A stretch of 64,000 nucleotides of DNA from Hyparrhenia diplandra (lineage: Eukaryota; Streptophyta; Magnoliopsida; Poales; Poaceae), in the NCBI GenBank assembly GCA_015847255.1, contig JADLZK010007350.1:806001-870000 (forward strand). Direction: 5' to 3'. Shown here piece after piece: positions 33,672 through 44,330 of this stretch (within the stretch, counting starts at the first letter, position 1; each line of letters starts with the position of its first letter). The position numbers and the translations under genes were made by a program. The notes beneath the pieces were generated by a model that worked only from the letters and a program-made list of their open reading frames with translations, was not told where the DNA came from and did no database searches.

Positions 33672-34109
33672 GCTAGTAACAAAAATTGGTGACAATTTAG
33701 CAAAGTAACCATACACCCCAAACAATAAATAAATAAATAAATTAATCATATGGTGCACCACTAAAAATCACTAACCCTAACTTGTAAATCCAAATGGAAC
33801 TAAACAAATATGAAACTAAACCTTGAATCCATAAGGAACTAATCTAATTCTCCTAAATATAAATCCCCATAGCTCAACCAAAAACATTCTTCAACCAAAC
33901 CCTAGCCACCAACCCACCATCCTCAATCCACCGTGAAAATGAAGGAAGAGAGGAGCAATACCTTCACCGGAGCAAAAGGATGGAGGAGGATTCGAAGGGG
34001 GAAGCCGCGGGAGGCCAAATCGAGGCGGCGGCGTCGCCCTCCCCTTCGCCTTCTTTCGCCGGGGCGGCGTAGAGTGAGGGAGGTTGGGGTTGAGGAAGCC
34101 GCCGCGCCT

Positions 34110-34369
34110 GCTATTCGCCCTTGAGGCGCCTTTGGCATTGGCGCCTCAAGGAGGGACTGAGGCGCCTTTGCATGTGGCGCCTCAAGGCCAGCCGTCGGCC
34201 GGTCTTGAGGCGACGTGGCGGCCTTGAGGCGCCGCCATGCATGGCGCCTCGGTGAATTGAGGCGCCTTTGCCAAAGGCGCCTCCAAATGTGCTATTCTTG
34301 AAAAAAAAAATCAACCCGTGTTAATCTTGTAATTAGTTTAAAAAACTGTCAAATTAGCAAAAAAGATTC
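34110..34369 (-). repeat. Right terminal inverted repeat of the MULE
   Basis: Inverted counterpart of the left end: GAGGCGCC units from 34122 to 34285, then the AT-rich outer part ending GCAAAAAAGATTC at 34369, next to GTAGTGTG. It would carry the promoter for the minus-strand zinc-finger gene. Confidence 0.88.
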
Positions 34370-34408
34370 GTAGTGTGCGGTCGTAGTTACCGAGATTATC
34401 CCTTTCTT

Positions 34409-34502
34409 TCTTTTTTGATAAAACTGGAGAGGCATGACTGCCTTTTATAACATTAAAGGAGAGTCTTACCAAAACACAAAGGGTTCAATAAACAAAAAGG
34501 AA
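34409..34502 (-). mobile_element. Very short retro-insertion with 14-bp target duplication
   Basis: ATTATCCCTTTCTT stands on both sides (34395-34408 and 34503-34516). The 94-bp insert starts with a T-run (poly-A on the minus strand) and resembles the extreme 3' end of a LINE or SINE, so it is a heavily 5'-truncated copy. Confidence 0.75.
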
Positions 34503-34558
34503 ATTATCCCTTTCTTCAATATGTGTTAGGAAGTCACGTATAATGACTATTGCTACTT

Positions 34559-34615
34559 TTGTGTGTGTGTGTGTGTGGTGGGGGCTGGGGTGTGTGGTGG
34601 GGGGGTGGGGGGTGG
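34559..34615 (+). repeat. GT/G-rich simple sequence
   Basis: A (GT)n run followed by G-runs such as GGTGGGGGCTGGGG and GGTGGGGGGGTGGGGGG. Four or more G-tracts lie close together, so a G-quadruplex on the plus strand is possible. Confidence 0.7.
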
Positions 34616-35233
34616 ACACGTCATCTAGCTAGTTAGTACGTGATGATTAAGCAATTCGCCGTTAGGTACTACATATCATCTGTCCCCGCCCTGAAAGGTT
34701 GAAAACAATTAAGAAAAACACCAATAATAGATCATCGACGATATGATTTGTGTCAGGCGTATTATGCATGAATATAGATCATTCCATACACATTGTTTTA
34801 GGTAGCTTATTAACATAGTTTTTTTTTTTTGGCCCTGGAGCAAAATTCAAGAGACTGAAACAAAGACTGATAGATATAGCATATATGCATCATGCAACAT
34901 CCATGCATGGAGGAAATTGAAACACGTACGTCCACCCTCTCAATGCCGGCTTCATTGCAATTGAGCACAGCTAACCTTTAATTACGTCATATATATATGT
35001 ATTGAATTGCATGCATTTTGCATATATTTGCTGGTATGCATTGTACAACACACACATATATAACAATGCCTGCCAAACTGCCTCTGTGTATGTTTAGTTT
35101 ATTTATTTCTCTTCTCTTTTTACCATCACTAGGTATACATATACTGCCTCATCAGTATATAGTTAGACTACAATTATTGCTAGCAATCTCATATATAAAT
35201 CAGGTTGGTTGCTAGCAACTTATTAGAGACTAG
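34616..35233. other. AT-rich intergenic DNA downstream of the WAT1 gene
   Basis: No protein-like frame. The right 200 bases should hold the WAT1 3' untranslated region (minus strand). Confidence 0.4.
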
Positions 35234-38084
35234 CTAGGTCATCTCGCTTTCGCCCTGCCTCTGCTCCTCCTCCTCCTGCTCTTGCTCCAGCTTCCTCTTT
35301 TCCGCCATTGCTGCCTGCAGCTCCTTGCCTTTCCCCACAAGAACAAGTACAGCCCCACGATGATCAACAGCGCCCCAACCACTCTGCGTGTGCACATGTA
35401 TAAACACAAGTTAGCAGTTATTATATAAATACATATATATTCCATATTGCCATCTGAATTTTACTTCACTGATCACCGGCCACTAGACTAGCTCAGTTGT
35501 CAGATTTGCTACAGTTACAGTAGCATCAGGCCTGAAAGGCTGAAATGAAAAGGTGCAGGTTCACTCACCCTCCAACATAGATCTTGGTGCCGAGCAGCAA
35601 CGAGTCCATCACCGTGGTGATGATCAGTGACAGCGAGTTGAACATCGGAGGATAGATGGGTCCACGACGGCTCACTGCCCATGAGATGAGGACGAAGGTG
35701 ATGCCCGTGTTGAACACACCCTGCGGATGATGATCCGTCATCAATACAACTTAACATATGTAATGCATCATGTTGATTAAACTATTTAACTACTGTGGTT
35801 ATTTAGTTGTCAATCAGTATATATAATTACCGAATAGACGACTGTCAGAAGCTGCAGATCCCACTTAAGCTTCCAGTCTGCCCTGTTATGGCTGAGGAAC
35901 ACGCCGATGATGAAAGCCTGTATGCTTCCTGACAGGCACGTCAGCATGGTCGCCCAGTACCTTGATGGAAACAACTTCCCAAGTCTTGCCTGACATCGTT
36001 GGAGGGAAATGAGATTTCAATTCTTCCTAATATATATAGCTTATATGCTGATAATAAGAACAATGTGTCGATTTCAATTCTTCCTATACCTGCACGATGA
36101 ACCAGAGGGCGTAGCTCAGGCAGCTGCCGCACAGGAACAGTGTGCCGGTGAGCATGTCGCCGTGATGGCCGCCGCTCGCCGGGGCATCGGCGTGGGAGGT
36201 CTTCAGCAGGTGTGTAGGCCACAGGTGCAGAAGGTGGCCTTTAAGCAGACTCACGATCATCGTGCCACCCACACACGTCAGGGCGCCCAGGACCTTCATC
36301 CTGCTAGGCCACTTCCCCAGCGCCACTTTCTCGGCTCTGAATGCATTTACATAGGCATCACGCAAATAGCAGATATGCATATAAAGATCCGTCCATGCTT
36401 TGGATTGTTCGCATACCCGACCAAGATGGCGATGACGAAGGTCACGATGGGGATCAGGTTCAGGAAGACGACGGAGTACGCAGCGTTTGTGGCTTGTAGG
36501 CCGTAGTAGTACAGCCCCATCGCCAGCACAACTCTGCAACATAAGTAAGGCCAATTAATTTTACTTGCAAGCAGATCATCAAGTTATGTATGTATAGATC
36601 GATCAAGTAAAGATTGACATAAAAATCTTCTCTTGTATATATCATACTCGTTGGAAAAGACACGGGGAGTATGACCATTGAAATCAAGCTGAGTGGGAGT
36701 GCTCACCCGAATGTAGCATTTAGGGAAATCCAACCCAACACAGCCAAGTTCAGTTTCTTCCACATTTCCCTGTAACAGACCAAAAGATGAAAAGAAATCA
36801 TGCAAAGGAATCGGAGAAGATCAATCTGTCGTACTATATCAAGAGTCAGGACATATATCTTTTATATCATTAAGAACACTGCATATAACTGTTGTCTAAC
36901 AAAAGTTAGTACGTACTACTACATCGTTTTCATACCATGAACAACAAGTATGTCTAGCAGCCACATGTGAGAAGTAACATCGGAAAACATTGAAATGGAA
37001 GTACTAGGTACCGATCTGTCATCAAGCTGTGGAATACACATTGTGTTGAGCAAAGCTGAATTCACCTTGTCGACATCTTTTGCATTAGCACGTACGAAGA
37101 TTGAGAACTAGGTACCACAGGATAACGATATGCAGGTGCTGACAGTGCAGTAAGAATCAAATCAATTGGGCTGGCATTTGGCAGCACCACAAGAATTCAG
37201 CAGGACAGACTGATGGGGGTCTTTGGTCATGGAGACAACAAAAGGCATGATCTGTCAGGGCAATAGGTCTGTAATTGTTACAGACCTATTGCTATATAGT
37301 GGCATGGGTGCGCAAGAGGGATTGTGCCGCTGCTGCTACCCTCCAGTGAGGTTCTTCCTGCTTAGTCGCACAATTGTTTGTTGCTTAGTACAAATCTCAA
37401 AGCACCACCGTCTAGCCGGTGATTTGTGTTAGTGTTCCCACACCCTGACTAGGCAACTTGTCATGTTCAGGGCTGTGGTCTTGTAATCTATTCGGATTTG
37501 GATTTTATCCTACCTCTCAATTAATGAAGAACGAGCTAAGCTCGATCGGTTTTCGAAAAATTGCTATATAGTATGCATGCAACGAGTTATTTCAAGCATG
37601 TAACGAAGAAAGAAATCAAGGATGAATCTAGCAACAACAAACACACAATGCATGACGAGAATTTGTATACGTAACTTGCAGGACACAAAATAAATTGTTT
37701 GCACGTATGTATGTATTGTCGCAACAACCAAAAACCCTGGAAGTATAGGAAGGATTATAGGCACAAGCACAACCGTACCTCTCGAAGAAAAAGGCTAGCG
37801 GTGCGACGGCGGCGGTGGCGACGAGGTTGCGGTAGACGATGAGGACGCAGGGGCGCATGCCGGTGTTGAGGGCCAGCTTCGACAGGAGCAGCATCGCCAC
37901 CGTCAACACCTGCACCAGCACCATGCCCAGAGGGCAGCGCCGCCGTCTCCAAGGCCGAGGCTGACGCCTCCGGTGAAGCTTTCACCAGCGGTGGCGGCGG
38001 CGCCGGCTTGACGGGCATGTCCACTACGATCTCCTCCTCCTCCACTGCCGCCGCCGCCTGCCGATCATCCCCAGTCGCCGCCAT
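35234..38084 (-). CDS. WAT1-related (nodulin MtN21-like, EamA) transporter, seven exons
   Basis: Ten-helix membrane carrier of the plant drug/metabolite transporter family; members move auxin or amino acids at vacuole or plasma membrane. Substrate unknown here. Exons (minus): 38084-37779, 36769-36707, 36533-36417, 36336-36090, 35989-35831, 35720-35569, 35383-35234, all with GT-AG borders and matching phases. Recognisable parts are MVLVQVLTVAMLLLSKLALN, MRPCVLIVYRNLVATAAVAP, LYYYGLQATNAAYSVVFLNL, VGGTMIVSLLKG, ISWAVSRRGPIYPPMFNSLS and VVGALLIIVGLYLFLWGK. The total of about 397 residues is normal. Two frame problems occur. Exon 1 from ATG 38084 is one base too long; the in-frame ATG at 37924 gives a clean but shorter start. 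In the last exon one G is missing after WGK (about 35330), changing the usual KELQAAMAEKRKLEQEQ-like tail to an Arg-rich one. Confidence 0.88.
37262..37290. other. Perfect 13-bp inverted repeat with 3-nt loop in WAT1 intron 1
   Basis: AATAGGTCTGTAA, loop TTG, TTACAGACCTATT. The arms match at all 13 positions. It abuts the short retro-insertion at 37301, whose left target copy overlaps the hairpin's last three bases. Confidence 0.85.
37301..37559 (+). mobile_element. Short 5'-truncated LINE/SINE with 13-bp target duplication
   Basis: ATTGCTATATAGT flanks both sides (37288-37300 and 37560-37572). The 259-bp insert ends TTTTCGAAAAA after TAATGAAGAACGAGCTAAGC, the usual 3' end of rice LINEs. It lies in the first intron of the WAT1 gene, opposite to its transcription. 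Confidence 0.85.
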
Positions 38085-39690
38085 CTGTGCTCAACTTCCT
38101 TCTATAGATCCTCGCTCGATCCTAGCTCCTCCCAAGATAGATGCCGCCGCGGCGTAGACAACGATCGACGAGGAGAGCTCGAGCACGAACAAGTGTGGGT
38201 GGAGAGCGCGTTGGCATGCAATGGAGATTGACTCGGAGGAGAACAAGTGTAGGCGACTTCAAGGTGTGTGTGTATATATAGGATAGGAAGAAGATGGAAC
38301 ACAAGTTATTAATGGCGGCGGGCGTGTCATCGATGAGCAGTATGTGAGATGAGATGGATGGAGACGGAGGTGGGTGCCGAATGCAACTGCACTTTGGTCG
38401 ATCGGGAAACAAACATGGAACGTCAGTCCGTGCACGGGAGGGATTTTGATTTGGTGTGCCTGCTCGTTTTTGGTTGGGTTTCATTTGATTTCTTCTCGAT
38501 CGTTGCTGCTGGTACCAACGCAAAATTAATAGTGGACTTGCTCCGTTTCCGCCGCGGATAGCCCACAATTTGACTGGCCACTGCATGAATGCATATATAC
38601 TGTTAATTTCAACGTATATATCAAACAATGTGCGTGTAGATTTATCTACGAACAATGCTGGTATTCATTCATACTACTAGGTAATACGTTGGAGGAGGAA
38701 GATATATTATTTATGAACAATGATATGTTTATCTGTGGGCAGATCTTCTTAACGATTTCATGCTTGGCAAAAAGCATATCTCTTAGATTTTAGTTTGTAA
38801 AGATTAGCCCAGTAGCTAAGAAATTTTTTGTGCAAATACAATCCCAGAACAGAAATTAATAAACAGTCCATATCGATAGAGATCAGCTCGATGTTTTGAA
38901 AAAAAAAAAAACGAAAATAATTTTCCATTTCACATTTCCACCCGCTTTTCAGTCTATTGCTACCGGTTACAAATAAATGAAAAGATTTGGGCCGGGGGCT
39001 CAAATCAAATCCAGAGATAGTCCGAATAGATATATGGGAACATCCCTAGATATATATAGTACGTAGTAGATAATTCATCTATCTGCTCCGCCCTGCCTAA
39101 TTCTTCAATGAAGTTTGGGCCTTTGGGATACGGTACCAGCACCGGCGCTCATGCTAGTTCTGTGTCCTATTTCCTGTGATTTTTTTTTGTTTTTTGAGGA
39201 AATATTTCCTGTGATTTCACTATTCATGATTTTCTTTGGACCAAAATGATTTCCAAAGAGTTCAGTTTTGATTTTCTGTTGTAGTACATGTGGAAAAAAA
39301 AAACTTAGTATATAAACGACAAGAGCTATCAATAGTGAAAGTTCTCAAATTTGACATCGTCCTTGTCTAAAACCACAAGAATATATGCGTACAAAACGTG
39401 ATGAAATACCTAGCATTAGATTCAACATTGCCAAATTCTATGGATTTATTGTGCATGCTAATGTCAACCTTATTCTTCTATGAGTTATTTAAACATATGA
39501 TACAATATATCCTTGTGTTAGGCTTTGATAAATAGATCGAGTGTCCCATGGACCGAACTAGCAATGGGTTCGGGTACCACTACTTAGAGCATGGATCCCT
39601 TCGTATAACTTTTTTTTTTTTTTTACTTGATGCTTGATTAATTTGGAAAAAATAGGATTACAATCTCGGTCAATAGATTGACAATGCAGG
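38085..39690. other. WAT1 upstream region and intergenic DNA
   Basis: A TATA-like TATATATAGG lies near 38272-38281 on the plus strand (CCTATATATA on the coding strand), about 190 bases before the WAT1 ATG. The remainder has poly-A/T runs and no recognised gene or transposon end. Confidence 0.4.
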
Positions 39691-39701
39691 TTGGGGCTAG
39701 T

Positions 39702-40472
39702 TAGGGGTGCAAATTGGAGACAATTAGACCGCAATATTATGCGCCGACCAGTCGGTAGCGAGACTTGGCGCCGACCACCCTTAAAAGGTCGCGGCCTGGC
39801 CCGCCACGAGGACCACGGCGGCGGCGGGACAACGGCGGGGCGGCGCGAATTTCGAAGACCGCGGCGCCCGGCGGCGTTCGGCGAAGTTAGTGTCCTAGCG
39901 TTCCCCTCCTCCATTTGCGACCCGGCTGTAGAAGCACCGGCCCGGCACGGCGCCCCGTTGACCACCTGGGCGGTGGTGGCGGTTCGGCCGGCGGTGATCT
40001 CGGCGGCGAGGGGGCGCCCGCGCCCGGCAGGGCCGGGCCTCATCCGGCTGGGTATGGGTGGCGGCGGCGGGAGCGGGAGGTCGCCATGGCTCTTTGGGTT
40101 CGGAGCTCGGAGTGGGGCGGCGCCATGGCGTCGGCCGGTTAGGGTTAGGAGAGAAGAAGAAAGGGGGAGGGGAGGAGGCGCCGCCGCCCGGCGCCTCCCG
40201 GGCGAGCCCTAGGGCGGCGGCGCGGGGGCGTCGGCCACGAGGAAGAAGAAGGACGAGAAGAAAGAGGGGGCGTCGGCGGGGCGTGTGGTGTGTGTGTGCC
40301 ACTAGGTGGGCCGCTGGTCGGCGCCTAGTAGCCCCCCACAGTTAGGTGCCCCTCCAAACCTCTTTAGTTGAAGTATTTGTGCTAGCACTCCAAATTTTTA
40401 GGAGCTAGTACAATTTTTTTAAACTAAAGAGGTTCGGAGGTGCACCTAAAAGGTTACCCTTTTGCACCCTTA
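39702..40472. mobile_element. Non-autonomous hAT element with 8-bp target duplication
   Basis: GGGCTAGT occurs on both sides (39694-39701 and 40473-40480). The termini are TAGGGGTGCAAA and the complement TTTTGCACCCTTA. Size 771 bp. The interior is very GC-rich (39760-40340) with long overlapping frames on both strands that are proline/arginine-rich and not protein-like. Near its right end an imperfect hairpin (GGTGCCCCTCC...GGAGGTGCACC, about 40347-40447) looks like a nested MITE. Confidence 0.85.
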
Positions 40473-40607
40473 GGGCTAGTTGCCACTCTCCCACATCATG
40501 TTGTCAATGGCCTACATGGTTACAAGCTCGACTAAGGAGAGAAAACAAGAAAGGAAGAACTAAGCTCTCTAATATCCCTGATGATCGGTGAAATACATGA
40601 TCTCTGA

Positions 40608-40685
40608 ACCTCACCCATCTCCCATAGCTTCACCAACATTAATTTGACCTCACCCATCTCCCATAGCTTCACCAACATTAATTTG
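40608..40685. repeat. Two perfect 39-bp tandem copies
   Basis: ACCTCACCCATCTCCCATAG and the following 19 bases are repeated exactly once, head to tail. No gene overlaps. Confidence 0.95.
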
Positions 40686-41133
40686 ACTGTCTATCTCTAT
40701 GGGAAAATTCAGAAGTCACTCCAAAAAAAAATTTCTGCTATAAAAGCTTGTAAGAATAGACACTACACCACAACACTTAAACAACAACTCGACTTCAATT
40801 GCTAAAGCTTTTAATTAACGTTAGCAACAGACTGAAAGCCACCGATTAAGGGTTGTGGTGCAGTAGGAATACAGATGACTAAAATATAATGGAAGGATCC
40901 ATCCTAACATATTTCCCTAACTCCGGTTGCGACCGGTAGAAAAGGAAGGCACGCACGCTGCAAAAGATTTGGGCTCCGACTGTGTTGCACAGCCCTCCTT
41001 TTCTCCAAAAAATATATGCAAGGATTTCTTCCGGCACGGGCAATGGTTCGTATAGCATCTCCACCTGATATAGCATTAGGGCATAACCACATATATCAGT
41101 GTACCTTGTTTTAGAGAAAATGAGGCAACTCGA
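40686..41133. other. Intergenic DNA
   Basis: No gene or transposon end recognised; frames of up to 65 codons are not protein-like. Confidence 0.3.
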
Positions 41134-41318
41134 TTAATTTTAGAAATAGGGCCAAAACCAAGGCACTACCACTAGCTAAACAAGCTAGGCCTCACACATA
41201 TAAATATGTGCATAACCACGGGTAAGTTAATTTTAGAAATAGGGCCAAAACCAAGGCACTACCACTAGCTAACCAAGCTAGGCCTCACACATATAAATAT
41301 GTGCATAACCACCGGTAA
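41134..41318. repeat. Two tandem copies of a 93-bp unit
   Basis: The unit beginning TTAATTTTAGAAATAGGGCC and ending ATAACCACGGGTAAG is present twice with about two base differences, so the duplication is recent. Confidence 0.93.
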
Positions 41319-41641
41319 GGACAGCTAGCAAGACCCAAACATTGGTATATACCATGTTATTCTATAAAGTGACACAATGCCCGCATATTCTTAAATTTGG
41401 TTCACGCTATATCGACCCCTTCGGCCTTTGTCACATGCACCAAATTATGGGAGATGATCGTCATCCCACAGTTTTACCAGGTTTTATCGTCTCATGAATG
41501 TAATCATTATAATCCCTATATGTAGTCATGAAAACATGTGTTTTAGGACATACAAATTAAACATGTGAATCGTATGTGTTGATTTGTCATTTAAAGTAGC
41601 ACTAGCTATATATAGTTTCAAAATCTCATTTGTATTTAGTA
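41319..41641. other. AT-rich intergenic DNA
   Basis: No gene or transposon end recognised. Confidence 0.3.
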
Positions 41642-41786
41642 TTCCTCTGTTTCAAATTGCAAGTCTCTTTGATTTTTTTGGTTCATCCATTTTGCTATGT
41701 ATCTAGACATGTTATTATATCTAGATACATAGCAAAATGGATATATCAAAAAATCAAAGTGATTTTACAACTTCAAACGGAGGAAA
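41642..41786. mobile_element. Stowaway MITE
   Basis: A 145-bp element with inverted ends TTCCTCTGTTTCAAATTGCA and a right end TTCAAACGGAGGAA, with TA on both sides. The inner GATACATAGCAAAATGGAT motif is that of rice Stowaways; close in size to the element at 5053. Confidence 0.9.
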
Positions 41787-42262
41787 TAGTCTTATGCATT
41801 GGTGCCTTGGTGGGGGCCGGGTGTCATTATAGTGAAAAGGGATCTCCCTCGTTGATTGTCCCTCTGTACGGCGAAGAAGATCCAGTTGAGGTGGAACCAC
41901 ACCTTGCCGCCACCTAAAACCAACTCGGCCTTCTCGACTTGTGTGAGGTGTTTTCACGGCATCAAACTTACTCCACCCTGATCCTTCAAAAATGTGCATT
42001 GTGCACGTACGGAAATCAGAGTTACAACCTTAGTAGGCAATGGCGAGGTGCCAAAGACCACTAAGGCGACACTTAACAATAGGCGCGGAAAACGACGTAG
42101 CTGTACTAAACTAGGATTGCGACTAAGAGCGAGAAGAGACGGAGGCTTCAACGCACAGACGTATGTGGGGCATGCACCGGGCCCGGCGTTCCTGTCCGTA
42201 TGTGCCATAGCCACCTCCTCTCAGCCCACGACAGGCCCCTCTACCATAGCCCATAGTATTTT
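41787..42262. other. Intergenic DNA
   Basis: Contains a stretch (41800-42000) resembling degraded retrotransposon sequence, but no domain can be read. Confidence 0.3.
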
Positions 42263-43749
42263 GGAAGAAGTCCTATTTACATCCTCCAACTATTGACAAA
42301 GTTCGATTTTCCTCCCTCAACCGCTGAAAAACCCGTATAAAAACCCTCCCCCAACTTTCCAAACCACTCACTTTTACTCCCTCAGGCAGTTTCAAACCCG
42401 GTTTTAGCCCACGTGGTGCCATGTCACCATGCCACATCATCACATATCCATCTCATCTCTGTCCCTCCCCTTTCTCTCCAAGTCATCTCATCTCCTCCCT
42501 CCCTCCCTCTCTCCTCTCCTATTCGGCTAAGAGGGCGGATGTCAGGGCTGTTGCAGCGAGCGGGGAGGTGGTCCCAAGACGCCGGAGAGGGAGCGTTGCA
42601 GTGGGACGACAGCGAGCGGCGCGAAGAAGCGGTTTGTCGTTCCCAGCGCAGCTGCAGGGGGAGGCGGCAGCGACGGAGTACGCCCGCAGAGCCTGCAGAG
42701 CCCGAGCTTCAAGAGCGCGGCGGGGCGGTTCTCGTCGGAGCAACGTCTGTCCGTGTCGTCGTCGTGCGCGGACAGCCTCGGCCTCAAGCCACCTCGCGCA
42801 GCCGACGGTACGGTGGTGGCTCGTGCTTGTGGACGACAGAAGCGCAGTGGTGGCTCGTGCTCGCGGACGACGGCGCAGTGTCGCGAGAGGTCTTTGACGC
42901 CAAAGTTCAGCAGCACGACGAGAGGGCAAGCTGGGCCACGGTGAGCTGTGTGCCTGCTTTGTTTCTTGATGACATTATCATGACGTTGTGCTTATATCAT
43001 ATACTTCCTTTTTCCTCTTGAAAATAAAACGAAAAATACATAAATACCTTTACTCATCGTCGTCGGGTACTTGACATCACCACGCAGCCATAGAAGGAGA
43101 AGCTTGTGTTCTGGTTGGGGACTTGGGGTCCTTGCGGCCCTGCGCGCTGACCAGCGGCAACGTGGCCTGTGGCCACGGCCCACGAGGCTGCGCTGCACCA
43201 CGACGATGTCGTCACGCACGTCGCCGTCGGCTGCGCCGGAGGTGCCGTTAATGTTGCTTTTATTAAGAGACGCTTGTGCATGGCAAGGAGGTTGCTGAGC
43301 AGCTGCGTGCGTGACATGCGCTACGACGGCCTCGACGCCACACAGCAGCGGCCGTCGATGCGGTGGAAGCCCTCCACGCACGTAAACTGGTTGCCCAACG
43401 TTGTGTTGAGCCACGCGTGGAGGTCGTCCTCCGCGCGGCTCGCCGCTGACCGATCCACCGCCACTGGACGACGGGTATAACAGCTCTATATGCAGCTCTG
43501 TCGACGCCGCCGGTTTCGGTCTTGGCCAGGCGTCCATGGGCCACCTCTCATTTGACCTAGGGCTGAGTGCTGACTCAGCGTGGACCCAGTCCGCTGTGGC
43601 GCCAGCAGTGCCAAAACCAGCTTGCATACCAGCAATGGAGGTAACGTGCCCGGTTTGGATAGATGAGGGAGCGTCAGTGTCTGGTTTTCAAATTCAGGGC
43701 GGAAATCGAACTTGTGGAAAAGATGAGGGAGGAAAGATGGACTTTTTCC
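42263..43749. mobile_element. Non-autonomous MULE, possible Pack-MULE, with perfect 9-bp target duplication
   Basis: TAGTATTTT lies on both sides (42254-42262 and 43750-43758). Ends GGAAGAAGTCC and GGACTTTTTCC are inverted; similarity extends inward through CGATTTTCCTCCCTCA-like sequence. The 1487-bp interior is GC-rich (42530-43530) with overlapping frames of up to 211 codons. It contains no transposase. GC-rich unique interiors between MULE ends are typical of Pack-MULEs carrying host gene pieces, but I do not recognise the source gene. The element at 59156 has related ends. Confidence 0.85.
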
Positions 43750-43758
43750 TAGTATTTT

Positions 43759-44330
43759 TTTTTTTGAGTGCTTGAAGCCCATAGTCTATATATAGGTAAA
43801 GTGCGTTTGTGCGTCACCGCATAATGGGCCTCGAAGGCTTGCCTGCTTGAGCCCGTGATGCAAAAATACAGCCAAGCCTGTACTGTGTGTGCTGCCGCTA
43901 ACGCTTTTTTTTTTTAGAAATTCAGAGTTGTGATGCAAAATGCAAATGCTCCCGAAAGTGCTAATGAGGTAACTCATGAGTTGTGTCAATTTGATAGGAG
44001 AGAGCTTTTCTATGCTTTGGCTGCTAATAGCATCCCAGCCTATGTGTCAGTAGCTCTTTATCTCCTTGTAATCATGTTGAGTAATGTAATTATGAGATCT
44101 CCCCTGTCAAAAGATGGTCTGATGATAAAACACTGTGAAGCTTGAATTTGGATCATCCATTACACACCCACTGCAGACGCTCGTGTGAATGGTACAAACT
44201 ATTACCATAACAAATTAAAAATCTATTCATTCAGGTTAATTAAACGAATTGCTGTGTTTCATGTCTCGCATGTGAAAATAATCCTTACATAATATAAGTA
44301 GTTAATGAACTGATCGATTAGTAAGGAGTG
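43759..44330. other. Region 3' of the kinase gene with one odd frame
   Basis: A plus-strand frame at 43930-44145 (about 71 codons) with ANEVTHELCQFDRRELFYAL and a hydrophobic segment YVSVALYLLVIMLSNVIM reads more like protein than its surroundings. I do not recognise it. The rest should include the 3' untranslated region of the minus-strand kinase. Confidence 0.3.

Larger units (their letters stand above)
23682..34369 (+). mobile_element. 10.7-kb MULE (Mutator-like element) with long TIRs and target duplication
   Basis: The two ends are inverted copies starting GAATCTTTTTTGC (left copy has one T fewer). Pairing extends through TAATTTGACAGTTTTTTAAA, ACAAGATTAACACGGGTTGA and a roughly 180-bp GC-rich zone of GGCGCC repeats, about 260 bp in all. 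GTAGTGTG stands immediately outside on both sides (23674-23681 and 34370-34377), an 8-bp duplication where MULEs usually give 8-10. The left half carries a MULE transposase followed by a plant-mobile-domain protein on the plus strand. The right half carries a zinc-finger gene on the minus strand. Convergent genes fed from the two TIRs recall MuDR (mudrA and mudrB). All genes have one-base frame breaks, so the copy is probably non-autonomous now. Confidence 0.93.

Noticed and set aside
42992..43627. 211-codon minus-strand frame in the 1.5-kb MULE
   Set aside because: Could be part of captured sequence, but overlapping frames on both strands are equally long and none matches a known protein.
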